Positions 1-9,602 of a stretch of DNA of 64,000 bases are shown here, piece after piece. Below the pieces are notes generated by a model. It was not told the DNA's origin and ran no database searches. It was given only the letters and a program-made list of their open reading frames with translations. The stretch comes from Thiocapsa roseopersicina (GTDB taxonomy: Bacteria > Pseudomonadota > Gammaproteobacteria > Chromatiales > Chromatiaceae): positions 62,001 to 126,000 of the forward strand of contig NZ_FNNZ01000007.1 of the NCBI RefSeq assembly GCF_900106925.1, given 5' to 3'. The position numbers were made by a program, and so were the translations under genes. Within the stretch, counting starts at the first letter, position 1, and every line of letters starts with the position of its first letter.

Positions 1-517
1 GATAACTCGTCTCGGTCCAGCGTCCGGAATAGCGCCGCACCGCCATCAACTTGCCGGGCTCTTCACGCAACCGCACGCGCGGGTCGACGGGCTCGGGCAG
101 GGTGTCCAGCGTAAACCGATCCGGCATGACGAAGCTGACCACGAAGGTCTCGCCCTCGGTCCCGCTCGCCGGGCGCTGTACCACGGGTGCGGTCATCTCG
201 ATGCGCTCGCCCCCGCCCGCCGCCGGCCGCTGGCTGACCGGCGCCGTCATCTCGATCTTGGTGTCCGCACGGTTGTCTCCGAAGATGTAGCCGGCGAGGA
301 TGCGAAACGCCTGATTCCCGGCCTCGTCGAAGGGACCGGCGACCTCGGTCTCGGCAACCGCATGCGGTGGATAACGACGAAGCTCGAAATCGGGAAAGGT
401 GCGAGCAACCGTGTAATCGGGTTCCTCGACGGCCATCGCTTCGGTCCCTCCGAACAACATGAGAAGCGCGCAGACCAGGGTCGTCGTGCGCGGACTGGTG
501 GATCTTGATCCAATCAT
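1..517 (-). CDS. SOUL-family haem-binding protein (C-terminus cut by window edge)
   Basis: The first 172 residues of a SOUL/HBP haem-binding protein; the gene continues beyond base 1. The ATG at 517 opens a basic and then hydrophobic stretch (TTTLVCALLMLFGG) ending near AMA-VEE, so an exported product is likely. The mature part starts in the usual SOUL way (YTVARTFPDFELRRYP, then AETEV and QAFRILAGYIFGDN) and carries two copies of IEMTAPV, the family hallmark. SOUL proteins bind haem or porphyrin; the bacterial exported forms have no firmly known role. It is transcribed away from the DUF4912/GH57 genes, and no partner is visible. Confidence 0.85.
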   Translation of the reverse strand, partial: MIGSRSTSPRTTTLVCALLMLFGGTEAMAVEEPDYTVARTFPDFELRRYPPHAVAETEVAGPFDEAGNQAFRILAGYIFGDNRADTKIEMTAPVSQRPAAGGGERIEMTAPVVQRPASGTEGETFVVSFVMPDRFTLDTLPEPVDPRVRLREEPGKLMAVRRYSGRWTETSY

Positions 518-813
518 CTGAGGTGCTCCTTGTTCAGGGTATCGACATCGCGCCTCGGACCGTGAAGATGGAGACGGGGGCGGGGAGGAGAAAGGTTTAG
601 GGTGAAAGGTGAAGGGCCTAAGGTTAAATGGGGAAAGATGAGCGCACCTCGTTTCTCCACGCCAACAAGCTGCTCGGTCTGTTTCCAGAGCATCCGGCGC
701 CGCTGGAGGCTGGTGCCTGGGGGCTGGGACCGACAGCTGAAACCGATGCCGGACCGCCAACGACAACACCGGCAACACTCCGCCGCATGGCCGCGCCAAC
801 GCCGCCTGCGCGC
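518..813. other. intergenic region, purine-rich patch, no gene seen
   Basis: About 300 bases between the start of the SOUL gene and the stop of the DUF4912 gene. A G/A-rich tract (about 570-635, with repeated AAAGGT and GGTGAA words) is the only feature that stands out. It must hold the SOUL promoter, but no convincing -35/-10 pair was recognised. Confidence 0.4.
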
Positions 814-1866
814 TCAGGCGTCAGGGCGATCGGAAAGGTCGGGCGGATTGAGCTCGAGAGCCCGCTTGATCAATTCCGGATCATCGACCCGAATGACGAG
901 CTGAAAGCGACCTCCCGGTCCGACGCGGTAGGGGTGTCCGAAGAGGTCGATCAGCGAGCCGGGTGCAGCACAGCCGTTGATGCGCAGCTCGGCCTCGATC
1001 AACAGCTCCGTGCCGCCGGGCGTCGGCTGGCCGTAGCGCATCGGCGCAGTCGGCGATGCGCTCGCGCGCCGCTCGGGGGGATGAGCGGGCTCGGGGATGA
1101 TGTCTTCGCCCCATGATGCAGAGACGGCGTCGCGCGGCGCGGGGGCTTCCGAATCGGGATCCGGGGACCTGATCGGCGATTGACCGATGTGATCGGGCTG
1201 CACCGGGATCTCGGCGCCCGGCGTGGCCCGGCGGTCGGGAACATGGCCAAGCTCGCGACCAGAGCCGAGATCAAGGCCCGCACGCCGTCGGGCCAAGACG
1301 TCGACGGCGCGGATTCCGGGCTGCTCGGTAACGACAGGCGGCGTGCCAAGCGGTTCTCGTGCCGCCGATGATGTCGGTGCTGCCGAGCCCTGCCTTGGAG
1401 GTTCGGTCCGGGGCGTCGCGGGCGGCGCCGGAGCCTCGATCGACGCATCGGAGGATGCCTCGAGTCGCTCGACGGGCTCCAAGCGGACATCGACACGCGC
1501 ACCATGATCGAGAGCATTGGATCGAGCGAGCATCACCCAACCGCCCGACGCATCGCTCAGACCCAACTCCGCGTCGTAACGCGCCGGCCGCGCATCGACC
1601 GAAAAGACTTGCTCCCCGTGGCCGCCCGGGCCGCGCAGCTGCAGGGCGATTTCCTTCACCTGCGTTGCGCCGCCGGCGTGAAGACGCCGCAGGCGCAACA
1701 CGGGCTCCGGCCTGGTGCCGTCGCGTCCGAATCCGGCCGCGGCCGGGACGACGTCTTCGCCCGAGAGGTGCCAGAAGGCGCAGAGTCCGCCGTCCCCTGC
1801 GCTCGCGAGCACGAGACGAGTCCCGCGCTCTCGTAAAGGGAACCGTGGAACGAGCGACCGCTTCAC
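814..1866 (-). CDS. DUF4912-type protein linked to GH57 glycosidase
   Basis: A 350-residue protein that starts with GTG at 1866, overlapping the stop of the GH57 gene (GTGA), so the two are translationally coupled. The N-terminal part (about 10-110) has the LCAFWHLSGED pattern seen in DUF4912 proteins, which accompany GH57 enzymes in many genomes. A long Pro/Ala/Arg-rich linker (about 130-270) follows. The C-terminal block (GTELLIEAELRINGCA to FQLVIRVDD) resembles the second half of the domain. Function is unknown; a role in glycan binding or as a GH57 partner is inferred from context only. Confidence 0.6.
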   Translation of the reverse strand: MKRSLVPRFPLRERGTRLVLASAGDGGLCAFWHLSGEDVVPAAAGFGRDGTRPEPVLRLRRLHAGGATQVKEIALQLRGPGGHGEQVFSVDARPARYDAELGLSDASGGWVMLARSNALDHGARVDVRLEPVERLEASSDASIEAPAPPATPRTEPPRQGSAAPTSSAAREPLGTPPVVTEQPGIRAVDVLARRRAGLDLGSGRELGHVPDRRATPGAEIPVQPDHIGQSPIRSPDPDSEAPAPRDAVSASWGEDIIPEPAHPPERRASASPTAPMRYGQPTPGGTELLIEAELRINGCAAPGSLIDLFGHPYRVGPGGRFQLVIRVDDPELIKRALELNPPDLSDRPDA

Positions 1867-3092
1867 TTCGCGAGGCCGCCCAAACCATGCCCGGCCGCAT
1901 CTTGACGGGACGGCTTCACGAGCGCGATCTCCGCCTCGTCCAATGCGAGCGACGCGTCATGGGTTCGTGCGTGCAGGTGCGGGATCCAGGAATCGCCCCA
2001 GAAGAGAAAACAGCTGGTCTCGGCCTCGAGGATCAAACGACGGGCGCGCGCGAGGTGCTCGCAGCACCGAGCGGTCGCGCCCGCAGATCCACGCTTGAGC
2101 TGCCAGTAGCGGGCACTCAACTGCGCCACCTCCGCGACGGCTTCGCGTTGGCGCTCGCTGCCCGCCCACTGGGAGAGATCCTCCCCGGAGGTGGATCCGA
2201 CGTTCCAGGCGCCGGTTTGGACCTGTGCGTAGGCGGTCGGTGTCACCCGACCGAGATAGTCCGCGAGACGTACCGGGATAATCGAGCAGGTCCCGTCGCG
2301 GACCTGCTCCATATAGGGCGCGAAGAAGTGGCCGAAGAATCCGGATGGCTCGTGGGTCTGGCGAAACCAGCCGCCGTTCTCGCCGTCCGACCAAGTCGTG
2401 ACCAGTCGTCTCTCGTCCGGCCGCGGCGAGCCTGCGGTCCGCCACAGAACCTCGTCGCGAAACCAACGTGGATTGAGCCCGCTCTCCTGGGCGTTGGAGA
2501 CCTCGCGATCGCGCGGGACGACGCTGATGCACACACCCTCGTGGCAAGCGATGTAAGGGCGAAAGATGTCGCTGATGCCGTCCTCCGGGCGGACATGCAC
2601 GCCGTCGACGACCACGTAGTCGTAGCCGGCCTGCACCAGCGCGGGGATCATCGCCATGGAGAAGGCCATCTCCGGGGGCCAAAAGCCGCGCGGGGCGCGA
2701 CCGAAGACCTGCTCCATTTGTGCCCGCCCCGAGGCAAGCTGCTCCGACCAATCGGCATGCGGGATCAAAGGGAAGATGGGATGGGAATAGCCCATGCCGA
2801 TCAGCTCGATGTTGTCGGCCTCGCGGTAGCGCGCGAGCATCTCCGGAATATCGACGATGTGACGATACCGATCAACGATCTCGGGATCGAGAAGCTGCTC
2901 GAGCAAGACACCTGAGAAACCGACATGAAGCCGTGCAACGTCGCGATACTGCAGGGCATAGCGCGGCACGCGCTCGTAGCAGCGAATGATCTCCTCGGCC
3001 TCCCGAGGATTGGCATCGATCAGGAGGCGCAGGTTGCCGGGCGGCTGGTGCATGTGCAACCCGAGGGCGTGATGGATGTCGGTCCGAGTCAT
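1863..3092 (-). CDS. glycoside hydrolase family 57 protein
   Basis: A 409-residue cytoplasmic protein of the GH57 (alpha-amylase/4-alpha-glucanotransferase/branching-type) superfamily. It starts HHALGLHMHQPPGN, the usual GH57 first strand with the HMHQP motif. Further blocks are IELIGMGYSHPIFPLI (about 95), a FWPPEMAFS segment (about 137) where the catalytic Glu is expected, and YDYVVVDGVHV. Lack of a signal peptide and the neighbouring GlgX-type enzyme suggest work on internal alpha-glucan such as glycogen. The ATG at 3092 is used because the domain begins at once; no strong ribosome site is visible. Exact specificity cannot be read from sequence. Confidence 0.8.
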   Translation of the reverse strand: MTRTDIHHALGLHMHQPPGNLRLLIDANPREAEEIIRCYERVPRYALQYRDVARLHVGFSGVLLEQLLDPEIVDRYRHIVDIPEMLARYREADNIELIGMGYSHPIFPLIPHADWSEQLASGRAQMEQVFGRAPRGFWPPEMAFSMAMIPALVQAGYDYVVVDGVHVRPEDGISDIFRPYIACHEGVCISVVPRDREVSNAQESGLNPRWFRDEVLWRTAGSPRPDERRLVTTWSDGENGGWFRQTHEPSGFFGHFFAPYMEQVRDGTCSIIPVRLADYLGRVTPTAYAQVQTGAWNVGSTSGEDLSQWAGSERQREAVAEVAQLSARYWQLKRGSAGATARCCEHLARARRLILEAETSCFLFWGDSWIPHLHARTHDASLALDEAEIALVKPSRQDAAGHGLGGLAK

Positions 3093-3150
3093 GAATCACC
3101 ACAGTCAGGGGGATGCCTGTATGGGTCGTCGGCGGTCGGCCTTCAGCGGG

Positions 3151-3183
3151 GGATGGGTTTCGCTACGCTCTACCCATCCTACG
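3151..3183. repeat. intergenic inverted repeat of the GGATGGGT...ACCCATCC type
   Basis: GGATGGGT (3151-3158) and ACCCATCC (3172-3179) form a perfect 8-bp inverted repeat around TTCGCTACGCTCT. It sits between the GlgX-type gene's stop and the GH57 start. This wording is a widespread dispersed repeat of many proteobacteria (recalled from general knowledge), so it is probably one copy of a family rather than a gene-specific terminator. Confidence 0.6.
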
Positions 3184-3218
3184 CCCTCGGAGCGTCGGCG
3201 TTCTTCTCTTCTTTCCGG

Positions 3219-5309
3219 TTAGCGTCCCTCGAAGATCTGAATACTGCGCGAGCGCACCAAGACGGCGTCTGTTTCGAGCGCGACCTGATCCTCGGGCAGG
3301 ATCAGATCGGTCGGGCTGGCCCGTCCGGTGTCGAGTGCGGTGTGCCAACGACACTGCTCGATCGCCGGGATCTCGAAGCGCTTCGCCTCGGCATCCATGT
3401 TGATGAGCACGCAAAGCAAGTCGTCGTCTTGACGCGCGCGCGCCAAGGTGAAGGCGAGCACCCGTGCGTCCGGGTCGTCCCAGGGCGGAACGCCCGGCGT
3501 GGTTCCGTGCCAGACCACATCCGGAAGATCGCTGCCGTTGCGCGGCTGTCCGGACAGAAAGTGGCGGCGACGCAGACTCGCATGACGCTTGCGCAAGGCG
3601 ATCAATCCGCGCACGAAGCGCAGCATATCGCCGTTGCGCTCGACCAACGACCAGTCGAACCAGCCCAGCGGGTTGTCCTGGCACCAGGTGTTGTTGTTGC
3701 CCTGCTGGGTGCGCAGGACCTCGTCTCCGGCCAAGAGCATCGGGATGCCTTGACTCATGAACATCAGGGTCAGGAGGTTCTTGGCCTGACGCCGGCGCAG
3801 CGCGAGGATCTCGGGGTTCTCGGTCTCGCCCTCGACCCCGCAGTTCCAGCTGAGGTGATTGTCGGTCCCGTCGCGATTGTCTTCGCGGTTGGCGCGATTG
3901 TACTTGCGCTCGTAGGAGACGAGGTCCCAGAGGGTGAAGCCGTCGTGGCAGGTGACGAAATTCACGCTGTTGATGGGCTGACGCAGGTTGGCCTGATAGA
4001 GGTCGCTGCTGCCTGCAAGCCGGGTCGCGATCTCCGGAACCAGCCCCGGGTCGCCGCGAACGAAACGCCGCACGCTGTCGCGAAAGCAGCCGTTCCATTC
4101 CATCCAGCGATAGCCGGGAAAACTGCCGACCTGATACAGACCGGCGGCGTCCCATGCCTCGGCGATGATCTTGGAGGCGTTGAGCGTATCGGAGAGCTCG
4201 ATCGCCCAGAGCACGGGCGGGTTGGCCATCGGCCGGCCGTCCGAGTCCCGCGCCATCGCGCTGGCGAGATCGAAACGAAACCCGTCGACGTGCATCTCGC
4301 GGACCCAGTATTCGAGGGCGTCGATGATGAAACGGGACACGACGGGGTGATTGGCGTTGACCGTGTTGCCGCAACCCGTGAAGTCAAGATAGATGCGCTT
4401 GTCCAGGCTGTCCAGGCAATAGAAGGTCTCGTTGCCGAGCCCCTTGAAGCTCATGGTCGGACCGCCGTTGCCGCCCTCGCTGGTGTGGTTGAACACCACA
4501 TCCAGGATGACCCCGATGCCGGCCTTGTGCAGGGCCTTGACCATGTCGCGAAACTCGCGCCGATGCGTGCCCTGCTCGGGCGTGACACAGTAGCCGGGAT
4601 GGGGGGAGAAGAAGCCGAAGCTGCTGTAGCCCCAGAAGTTGCGCAGCCCCGCCTCCCAAACACCCGGCGGGACATCCTGCTCGTCGAACGCCATGACCGG
4701 CATCAGCTCGACATGGGTAATGCCGAGATCCTGCAAATAGGGGATCTTTTCGATCAGACCGAGGAAGGTCCCGGGATGATGCACGCCCGAGCTGGCATGG
4801 CGGGTAAAGCCGCCGACATGAAGCTCGTAGATGATCGTCTGCTCGGTCGGGCGGCGAATCGGGGTGTCGCCCTCCCAGTCGTACTCCTCGGCGAGAACTA
4901 AGGCGCGGGGCGAGTCATGCGGCTTGACCCCGTTGTTCAGGCGATTCCAACGATCCCAATGCGACAGGTTGACGGCGCGCGCCCATGGGTCGAGCAGCTC
5001 GGTGCCGGCATCGAAACGCCACCCGTGGGCACGGGGCTCGAACGGACCTTCCATACGCCAGGTGTAGTGCGTTCCCGGCGGCAGATCCACGACAAGAACA
5101 TGCCAGTAGAAGAATGTGTGATTGACCTCCGGGTCCAGCCGGATGATCTGGAAGGGCTCCGCGCTGTCCGCGCTGCGATAGAGCAGCAGCTCCGCCCCGC
5201 AGGCATGGCGGCTGAACACGGAGAAGTTGACCCCGTCGTCTTCGACGCTCGCCCCGTTGGGATAGCGACGACCCGGAAGGATCTGAAAAGGACCTTGATC
5301 GACTGGCAT
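3219..5309 (-). CDS. glgX: glycogen debranching enzyme (GlgX/isoamylase type)
   Basis: A 696-residue GH13 debranching enzyme that hydrolyses alpha-1,6 branches of glycogen. An N-terminal CBM48-like domain (VNFSVFSRHACGAELLLY) is followed by the catalytic barrel: YELHVGGFTRH, DVVFNHTSEGGNGGP, DGFRFDLAS with the nucleophile Asp near 346, IIAEAWDA with the acid Glu near 382, and CHDGFTLWD with the third Asp near 455. FTGCGNTVNANHPVV is typical of GlgX/TreX enzymes. The ATG at 5309 (MPVDQGPF) starts just before the CBM48 fold; the longer open frame upstream to 6698 only shadows the MFS gene. It lies near the GH57 gene, consistent with a small alpha-glucan locus. Confidence 0.92.
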   Translation of the reverse strand: MPVDQGPFQILPGRRYPNGASVEDDGVNFSVFSRHACGAELLLYRSADSAEPFQIIRLDPEVNHTFFYWHVLVVDLPPGTHYTWRMEGPFEPRAHGWRFDAGTELLDPWARAVNLSHWDRWNRLNNGVKPHDSPRALVLAEEYDWEGDTPIRRPTEQTIIYELHVGGFTRHASSGVHHPGTFLGLIEKIPYLQDLGITHVELMPVMAFDEQDVPPGVWEAGLRNFWGYSSFGFFSPHPGYCVTPEQGTHRREFRDMVKALHKAGIGVILDVVFNHTSEGGNGGPTMSFKGLGNETFYCLDSLDKRIYLDFTGCGNTVNANHPVVSRFIIDALEYWVREMHVDGFRFDLASAMARDSDGRPMANPPVLWAIELSDTLNASKIIAEAWDAAGLYQVGSFPGYRWMEWNGCFRDSVRRFVRGDPGLVPEIATRLAGSSDLYQANLRQPINSVNFVTCHDGFTLWDLVSYERKYNRANREDNRDGTDNHLSWNCGVEGETENPEILALRRRQAKNLLTLMFMSQGIPMLLAGDEVLRTQQGNNNTWCQDNPLGWFDWSLVERNGDMLRFVRGLIALRKRHASLRRRHFLSGQPRNGSDLPDVVWHGTTPGVPPWDDPDARVLAFTLARARQDDDLLCVLINMDAEAKRFEIPAIEQCRWHTALDTGRASPTDLILPEDQVALETDAVLVRSRSIQIFEGR

Positions 5310-5510
5310 GGCTGTGATGGCTGAGGTCAAACCGAGCGAGCTCGGTGCGGTTGGCGGCGTCGGCGGACCCGCGAAAGGCAATAGAATAACACGCGACCCT
5401 TTAACCCGGATCCGTGATGAGTCCCCGGATGCACGCTGATTGGACCTCGGGATGGATAAGACCCGGCCAGCGTCGTGACCGGTGCAGCACGGCAGATCTG
5501 TCGAAACCGT

Positions 5511-5574
5511 TCGTTGTCGTTGTCGTAATCGACGATCGATACGACTACGACCACGATTGCGACAACGACAACGA
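5511..5574. repeat. 21-bp inverted repeat in the glgX-MFS gap
   Basis: The arms 5511-5531 and 5554-5574 are complementary at 20 of 21 positions (TCGTTGTCGTTGTCG on one side), separated by 22 bases. It lies in the 305-base gap between the MFS stop (5615) and the glgX start (5309), both minus strand. There is no T-tract, so it is not a classical terminator. It could be a Rho-independent-like pause, an mRNA-end stabiliser or a dispersed repeat. The rest of the gap shows no gene. Confidence 0.7.
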
Positions 5575-5614
5575 AAATGATCTCGGACGGTCTCGGAATC
5601 CCTGCACGGCTCCA

Positions 5615-6805
5615 CTAACGGCGGGCAACCTTCGTCGCGGGACGATCCACCCAGCGCCAAGCCGCGAGCAGTCCAAGCGCGGCGGCACCGGATGCGATCC
5701 CGAAGGTGACCCCGGCGCCCTCGGCGCTCCAGAGCAACCCTCCGATCAGACTGCCGAGCGCCCCGCCCGCGCCGAAGCTCAGGCTGTTGTAGAGCGCCTG
5801 TCCGCGCCCCTGGGTGCGTCCGCGAAAATACTGATGGACGAGATGGATCGCCGCGGCGTGGAAGGTCCCGAAGGTGGCGGCGTGCATGAGCTGGGCAAAG
5901 ATCGCCACCGCCGGGGTCGCGACGAAGGCGCCGATCAGGAGCCACCGCACCACCGCGATCGCCAGACTCCAGATCAGGACACGGCGCGCACCGAAACGCT
6001 CGAGCAGGTTGCGCATCACCAGAAACACCAGGACCTCGGCGATGACGCCGAGCGCCCAAAGCGCGCCGATCGCCGAGGTCGAGTACCCCACCGCTGCGAG
6101 ATGGATCGAGTAAAAGGCGTAATAGATCCCGTGACTCGCCTGCATGAGAAAGCAGGCGGCGAGGAATGCCATGACGTCCGGACGCGCCAGGATCGAGCGC
6201 AACGACGGGGTGGCATGCTCCCCGGTGACGGGCGCGCTGTCCGGGACGGTCAGGGTCGAGAGCCAGATTCCGACGAAGAGGATCAGCACCCAGATCGGCA
6301 CCACGCTCATCGGCGCGGACTCCAACTGAACGCCCAGGATCGCAACCACCAGGATGAATCCGACCGAGCCCCACAGCCGGATCAGGGCATAGCCGGCGGG
6401 CCGATGCCCCAGATGATTGAAGGTCACCGCCTCCATCTGCGGAAGCGAGGCATTCCAGAAGAAGCTGAACAGGACCATGGCGGCTGCGATGGTCCAGAAA
6501 TCGTCGGCCGGAAAGACGCCGAGGAAGGTCACCGCCGAGACCATCGACGCGAAACGCACGATCGGCATGCGCCGACCGGTGATGTCGACGATGTGACCCC
6601 AAAGCATCGGCGCGACGATCTTGGTGCCCACCAGGATCGCCATGAGCTGGCCGATCGCCAGGGCGTCGAACCCCTTCGATTGCAGGTAGGGCCCCCAAAA
6701 AGGGACCAATGCGCCGAGCGCGGCGAAATAGAAGAAGTAGTAGCCGGAGAGTCGCCAGTAAGGCATCGCATCTGGCCGAGCGCTGAACCGTGTCCGCTGT
6801 GACAT
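5615..6805 (-). CDS. major facilitator superfamily transporter (MFS_1-like)
   Basis: A 396-residue inner-membrane transporter with about 12 hydrophobic segments. It begins YWRLSGYYFFYFAALGALVPF, typical of the MFS_1_like/HcaT-LacY-like branch, and has an MFS loop-2/3 motif of the form GHIVDITGRR. The start was set at the ATG at 6805 (MSQRTRF), which has AAGAAAG upstream; an earlier in-frame ATG at 6853 adds only hydrophilic residues. Substrate is unknown. It is transcribed with glgX but separated by 305 bases and a hairpin, so co-transcription is uncertain; sugar uptake would fit the neighbours. Confidence 0.8.
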   Translation of the reverse strand: MSQRTRFSARPDAMPYWRLSGYYFFYFAALGALVPFWGPYLQSKGFDALAIGQLMAILVGTKIVAPMLWGHIVDITGRRMPIVRFASMVSAVTFLGVFPADDFWTIAAAMVLFSFFWNASLPQMEAVTFNHLGHRPAGYALIRLWGSVGFILVVAILGVQLESAPMSVVPIWVLILFVGIWLSTLTVPDSAPVTGEHATPSLRSILARPDVMAFLAACFLMQASHGIYYAFYSIHLAAVGYSTSAIGALWALGVIAEVLVFLVMRNLLERFGARRVLIWSLAIAVVRWLLIGAFVATPAVAIFAQLMHAATFGTFHAAAIHLVHQYFRGRTQGRGQALYNSLSFGAGGALGSLIGGLLWSAEGAGVTFGIASGAAALGLLAAWRWVDRPATKVARR

Positions 6806-6927
6806 GCTTTCTTTGCGCCCTGGATCGACCTTACCTTGGCCCATCGGGGGCATCGTCGACGCGGTTCAGTTCATGGAAATCGTGACCGACCCGCATCGCG
6901 CCAACGTCGTGGGCGGGAATGACGCGA

Positions 6928-6952
6928 GACAGGCACCGAATCGGCGCCTGTC
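6928..6952 (-). terminator. hairpin downstream of aroC
   Basis: GACAGGC at 6928 pairs with GCCTGTC ending at 6952, with inner pairing CCGA/TCGG and one mismatch. It lies 15 bases after the aroC stop, the usual place for a transcript end. No clear T-run follows on the minus strand, so termination is likely weak or the hairpin is a 3'-end stabiliser. Confidence 0.45.
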
Positions 6953-6966
6953 GCCGCGAAACCGGC

Positions 6967-8058
6967 TCAGGCGGCGATAGGCGGGGTGGGCGGCACCACG
7001 CCGGCGTTCTGGCCGCGGTGCCGCAGCAGGTGATCCATCAGGACCAATGCGAGCATGGCCTCGGCGATGGGTGTGGCCCGAATCCCGACGCAGGGATCGT
7101 GTCTTCCCTTGGTGACCACCTCCGTGGCCTGACCGGCGGTGTCGATGGTCCGACCGGGCAGCCGGATGCTCGAGGTCGGCTTCAACGCGATGCGCACCAG
7201 CACGTCCTGGCCCGAGGAGATCCCGCCGAGGATCCCGCCTGCGTGGTTGGAGAGAAACCCTTCGGGGGTCATCTCGTCGCGGTGCTCGGTGCCCTTCTGT
7301 TCGATGCAGGCGAAACCGGCGCCGATCTCCACACCCTTCACGGCGTTGATGCTCATCATGGCGTGGGCGATGTCGGCATCGAGCCGATCGAAGACCGGCT
7401 CGCCGAGACCCGTCGGCATGCCGCTCGCCACCACCGTAATGGCCGCGCCGATCGAGTTGCCTTCTTTGCGCAGGTCGTCCATGTAGGCCTCGAGACGAGG
7501 CACCGTCTCGGCACAGGGGCAGAAGAAGGGGTTGCGCTCGACCTGATCCCAATCGAGGCTCGCGGGCCGAATCGGGCCGAGTTGCGACAGATAGCCGCGC
7601 ACCGAGATACCGGCGTGCTCGGCCAGATACTTCTTGGCGATTGCACCTGCCGCGACCCGCACGGCCGTCTCGCGCGCGGAGGATCGCCCGCCGCCGCGAT
7701 AGTCGCGTCGGCCGTATTTCTGATCGTAGGTGTAGTCGGCGTGTCCCGGGCGATAGCACGCGGCGATCTCGGAATAATCCTTCGAGCGCTGGTCCTCGTT
7801 GCGGATCAGCAAGCCGATCGGTGCCCCGGTGGTGATGCCCTCGAACACACCCGAGAGGATCTCCACCGTATCGGACTCGCGTCGCTGGGTAGTGTGACGC
7901 GACTGGCCGGGCTTGCGCCGATCCAGGTCGCGCTGCAGGTCCGCCGCCGCGAGCGCGAGCCCCGGCGGACAGCCGTCGACGATCCCGCCGATGGCGGGCC
8001 CGTGACTCTCGCCGAAGCTGGTGAAGACGAAGAGCCGCCCAAAGCTGTTGCCGGACAT
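6967..8058 (-). CDS. aroC: chorismate synthase
   Basis: A 363-residue chorismate synthase: it converts 5-enolpyruvylshikimate-3-phosphate to chorismate with reduced FMN, the last step of the shikimate pathway, in the cytoplasm. The three family signatures are clear: [18 protein letters not shown] (about 16-33), [20 protein letters not shown] (about 122-141) and the C-terminal [17 protein letters not shown]. Length equals that of well-known AroC proteins. The ATG at 8058 lies 2 bases after the tolC stop (8061), so the two genes are probably co-transcribed. A hairpin follows the stop. Confidence 0.97.
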   Translation of the reverse strand: MSGNSFGRLFVFTSFGESHGPAIGGIVDGCPPGLALAAADLQRDLDRRKPGQSRHTTQRRESDTVEILSGVFEGITTGAPIGLLIRNEDQRSKDYSEIAACYRPGHADYTYDQKYGRRDYRGGGRSSARETAVRVAAGAIAKKYLAEHAGISVRGYLSQLGPIRPASLDWDQVERNPFFCPCAETVPRLEAYMDDLRKEGNSIGAAITVVASGMPTGLGEPVFDRLDADIAHAMMSINAVKGVEIGAGFACIEQKGTEHRDEMTPEGFLSNHAGGILGGISSGQDVLVRIALKPTSSIRLPGRTIDTAGQATEVVTKGRHDPCVGIRATPIAEAMLALVLMDHLLRHRGQNAGVVPPTPPIAA

Positions 8059-8060
8059 GG

Positions 8061-9428
8061 TCAGTTAGCCGGCGGGGGAATCGTATCGGCGGGATTGAGC
8101 CAGGCATTGCCCCGCGCGAGGATCTCCCGCGTCAGGGTGCTGGTGGCTTGGTGTAGACGCACGCCGTTGAGGATGTAATCGTAGCGCGAGCTCAGGTAAT
8201 CGAACTCGGCTTGGAACAGGGCGCGTTGCGCATTCAAAACGTCGACCTGGGTGCGGGTTCCGACCTCCTGGCCGGCCTCGGTCGATTCGAGCGAGGACCG
8301 AGCCGACACCACGGCCGCTTGTCGCGCCTTCACGTCCTCGATGCTCGAGATGACCCCGCGAAAGGCGTCCTTGACCTGTTGATCGACCTGCCTGCGTGTC
8401 GCATCGAGCTGATCCTGCGAGGCGCGGAAATTAAACCCGGCCTGGCGCGTTCTCGAGGCGACCGCGCCGCCCTGGTAAATGGGCACGTTGACCGTGAGGC
8501 CGACAAACCCGGTGTCCGAATCCGTGTTGAATTCGGCCCCCGAGCGAGCGACATCGTAGCCGGCCTGCAGGTTCACCGACGGGTAATATCCCGAGCGCTC
8601 GATCTGGATCCCCTTCTTGGCGGCACTCACCGCCTCGCTGGCGGCGATGATGCCGTAGTTCGAGCGACCGGCGGTTTCGGCCCAGATCTCGATGTTGTTG
8701 GGCTCGGGCGGGGTCAGCGGCAGCGTGTCGCCGAGTCGCGCGAGCGGAAGTTGGATCGGACCGACGATGGTGAGGAGCGCCTGCCAGGCATTGTCGAGCG
8801 TGTTCTTCGCCGTAATCAGGTTGGCACGCGAACGGTCGTATGCCGCCTGGCTGTCGTTCACATCCGTGATGGCGACCAGGCCGACCTCGAAGCGCTGCCG
8901 GGATTGCTCGAGCTGACGCTCGTCGGCGCGCACCAGTGCTTCCTGCACCGTCACCGCGTCGGCGGCGCGCAAGACCCCGAAGTAGCGATCCGCCGTATCG
9001 ACCATCAAGGTGATCTGGGCGTCGCGGTATTGGGCCTCGGCCTGCGCGATGATGTTGTCGGTCTGTTTCAGGGTCATCCAGTTGGCCCGGTTGTAGACCG
9101 TTTGGCTGACGACGGCTTGGGCACCGTAGGTGCTGAATGAATCCGACCGACTGAAGCTCATTCCCTGCCCGGATGCCCCGCCGCTGGTGTTGCCGCTCGC
9201 GTCCACGCTTTGATAGTCGACATCGCCGACCACGCTCAGATTGGGCAGCAGAAGGGAGCGGGCCTGAGGCTTGACCTCGCGCGTTGCGAACAGGTCCTGC
9301 TCGGCTTGACGGATCTGGGGGTCGCTCTGAACCGCCAAGTCGTAGATCTGCAGGAGATCCTCGGCTTGGCTCGCCGATGCCAGACCGCAGAGCAATGCGG
9401 CGATCAGGGTCGAAAGGCGTGTTCGCAT
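8061..9428 (-). CDS. tolC: TolC-family outer-membrane channel
   Basis: A 455-residue TolC-type outer-membrane efflux protein, the exit duct for tripartite pumps and type I secretion. The start at 9428 gives a clean signal peptide ([23 protein letters not shown]). Two OEP repeats follow: [19 protein letters not shown] near the N-terminus and a second around [17 protein letters not shown]. Long helical stretches have the regular A/Q/R pattern, and [13 protein letters not shown] near residue 385 is a conserved TolC motif. The upstream in-frame ATG at 9494 would bury the signal peptide and was rejected. It lies in the same unit as aroC and is divergent from yheT. Confidence 0.93.
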   Translation of the reverse strand: MRTRLSTLIAALLCGLASASQAEDLLQIYDLAVQSDPQIRQAEQDLFATREVKPQARSLLLPNLSVVGDVDYQSVDASGNTSGGASGQGMSFSRSDSFSTYGAQAVVSQTVYNRANWMTLKQTDNIIAQAEAQYRDAQITLMVDTADRYFGVLRAADAVTVQEALVRADERQLEQSRQRFEVGLVAITDVNDSQAAYDRSRANLITAKNTLDNAWQALLTIVGPIQLPLARLGDTLPLTPPEPNNIEIWAETAGRSNYGIIAASEAVSAAKKGIQIERSGYYPSVNLQAGYDVARSGAEFNTDSDTGFVGLTVNVPIYQGGAVASRTRQAGFNFRASQDQLDATRRQVDQQVKDAFRGVISSIEDVKARQAAVVSARSSLESTEAGQEVGTRTQVDVLNAQRALFQAEFDYLSSRYDYILNGVRLHQATSTLTREILARGNAWLNPADTIPPPAN

Positions 9429-9602
9429 GTTGGATTCCTTGGTCGGGCTCGCGGGATCAGGTGATACCCTGAAGGCCATCAGTATAGGGGACAACAGGGC
9501 CGGCTCTCAATCCGCCGCCCCTCGCACAACCCGACTCGGCTGTCGCTCTTTCGGTTTCGGGCGGATGTCGAATCGGCTGGATCACCGGAGATTTCGTAGG
9601 CT

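Noticed and set aside
2925-4901. 658-residue plus-strand open frame across glgX/GH57
   Set aside because: It is antisense to two clear enzymes, has the low-complexity Val/Asp/Arg composition of high-GC shadow frames and shows no family motif.
5310-6698. Read-through extension of the glgX frame to 1159 residues
   Set aside because: The extension is an Arg/Gly/Pro-rich out-of-frame reading of the MFS gene; GlgX homology begins at 5309.
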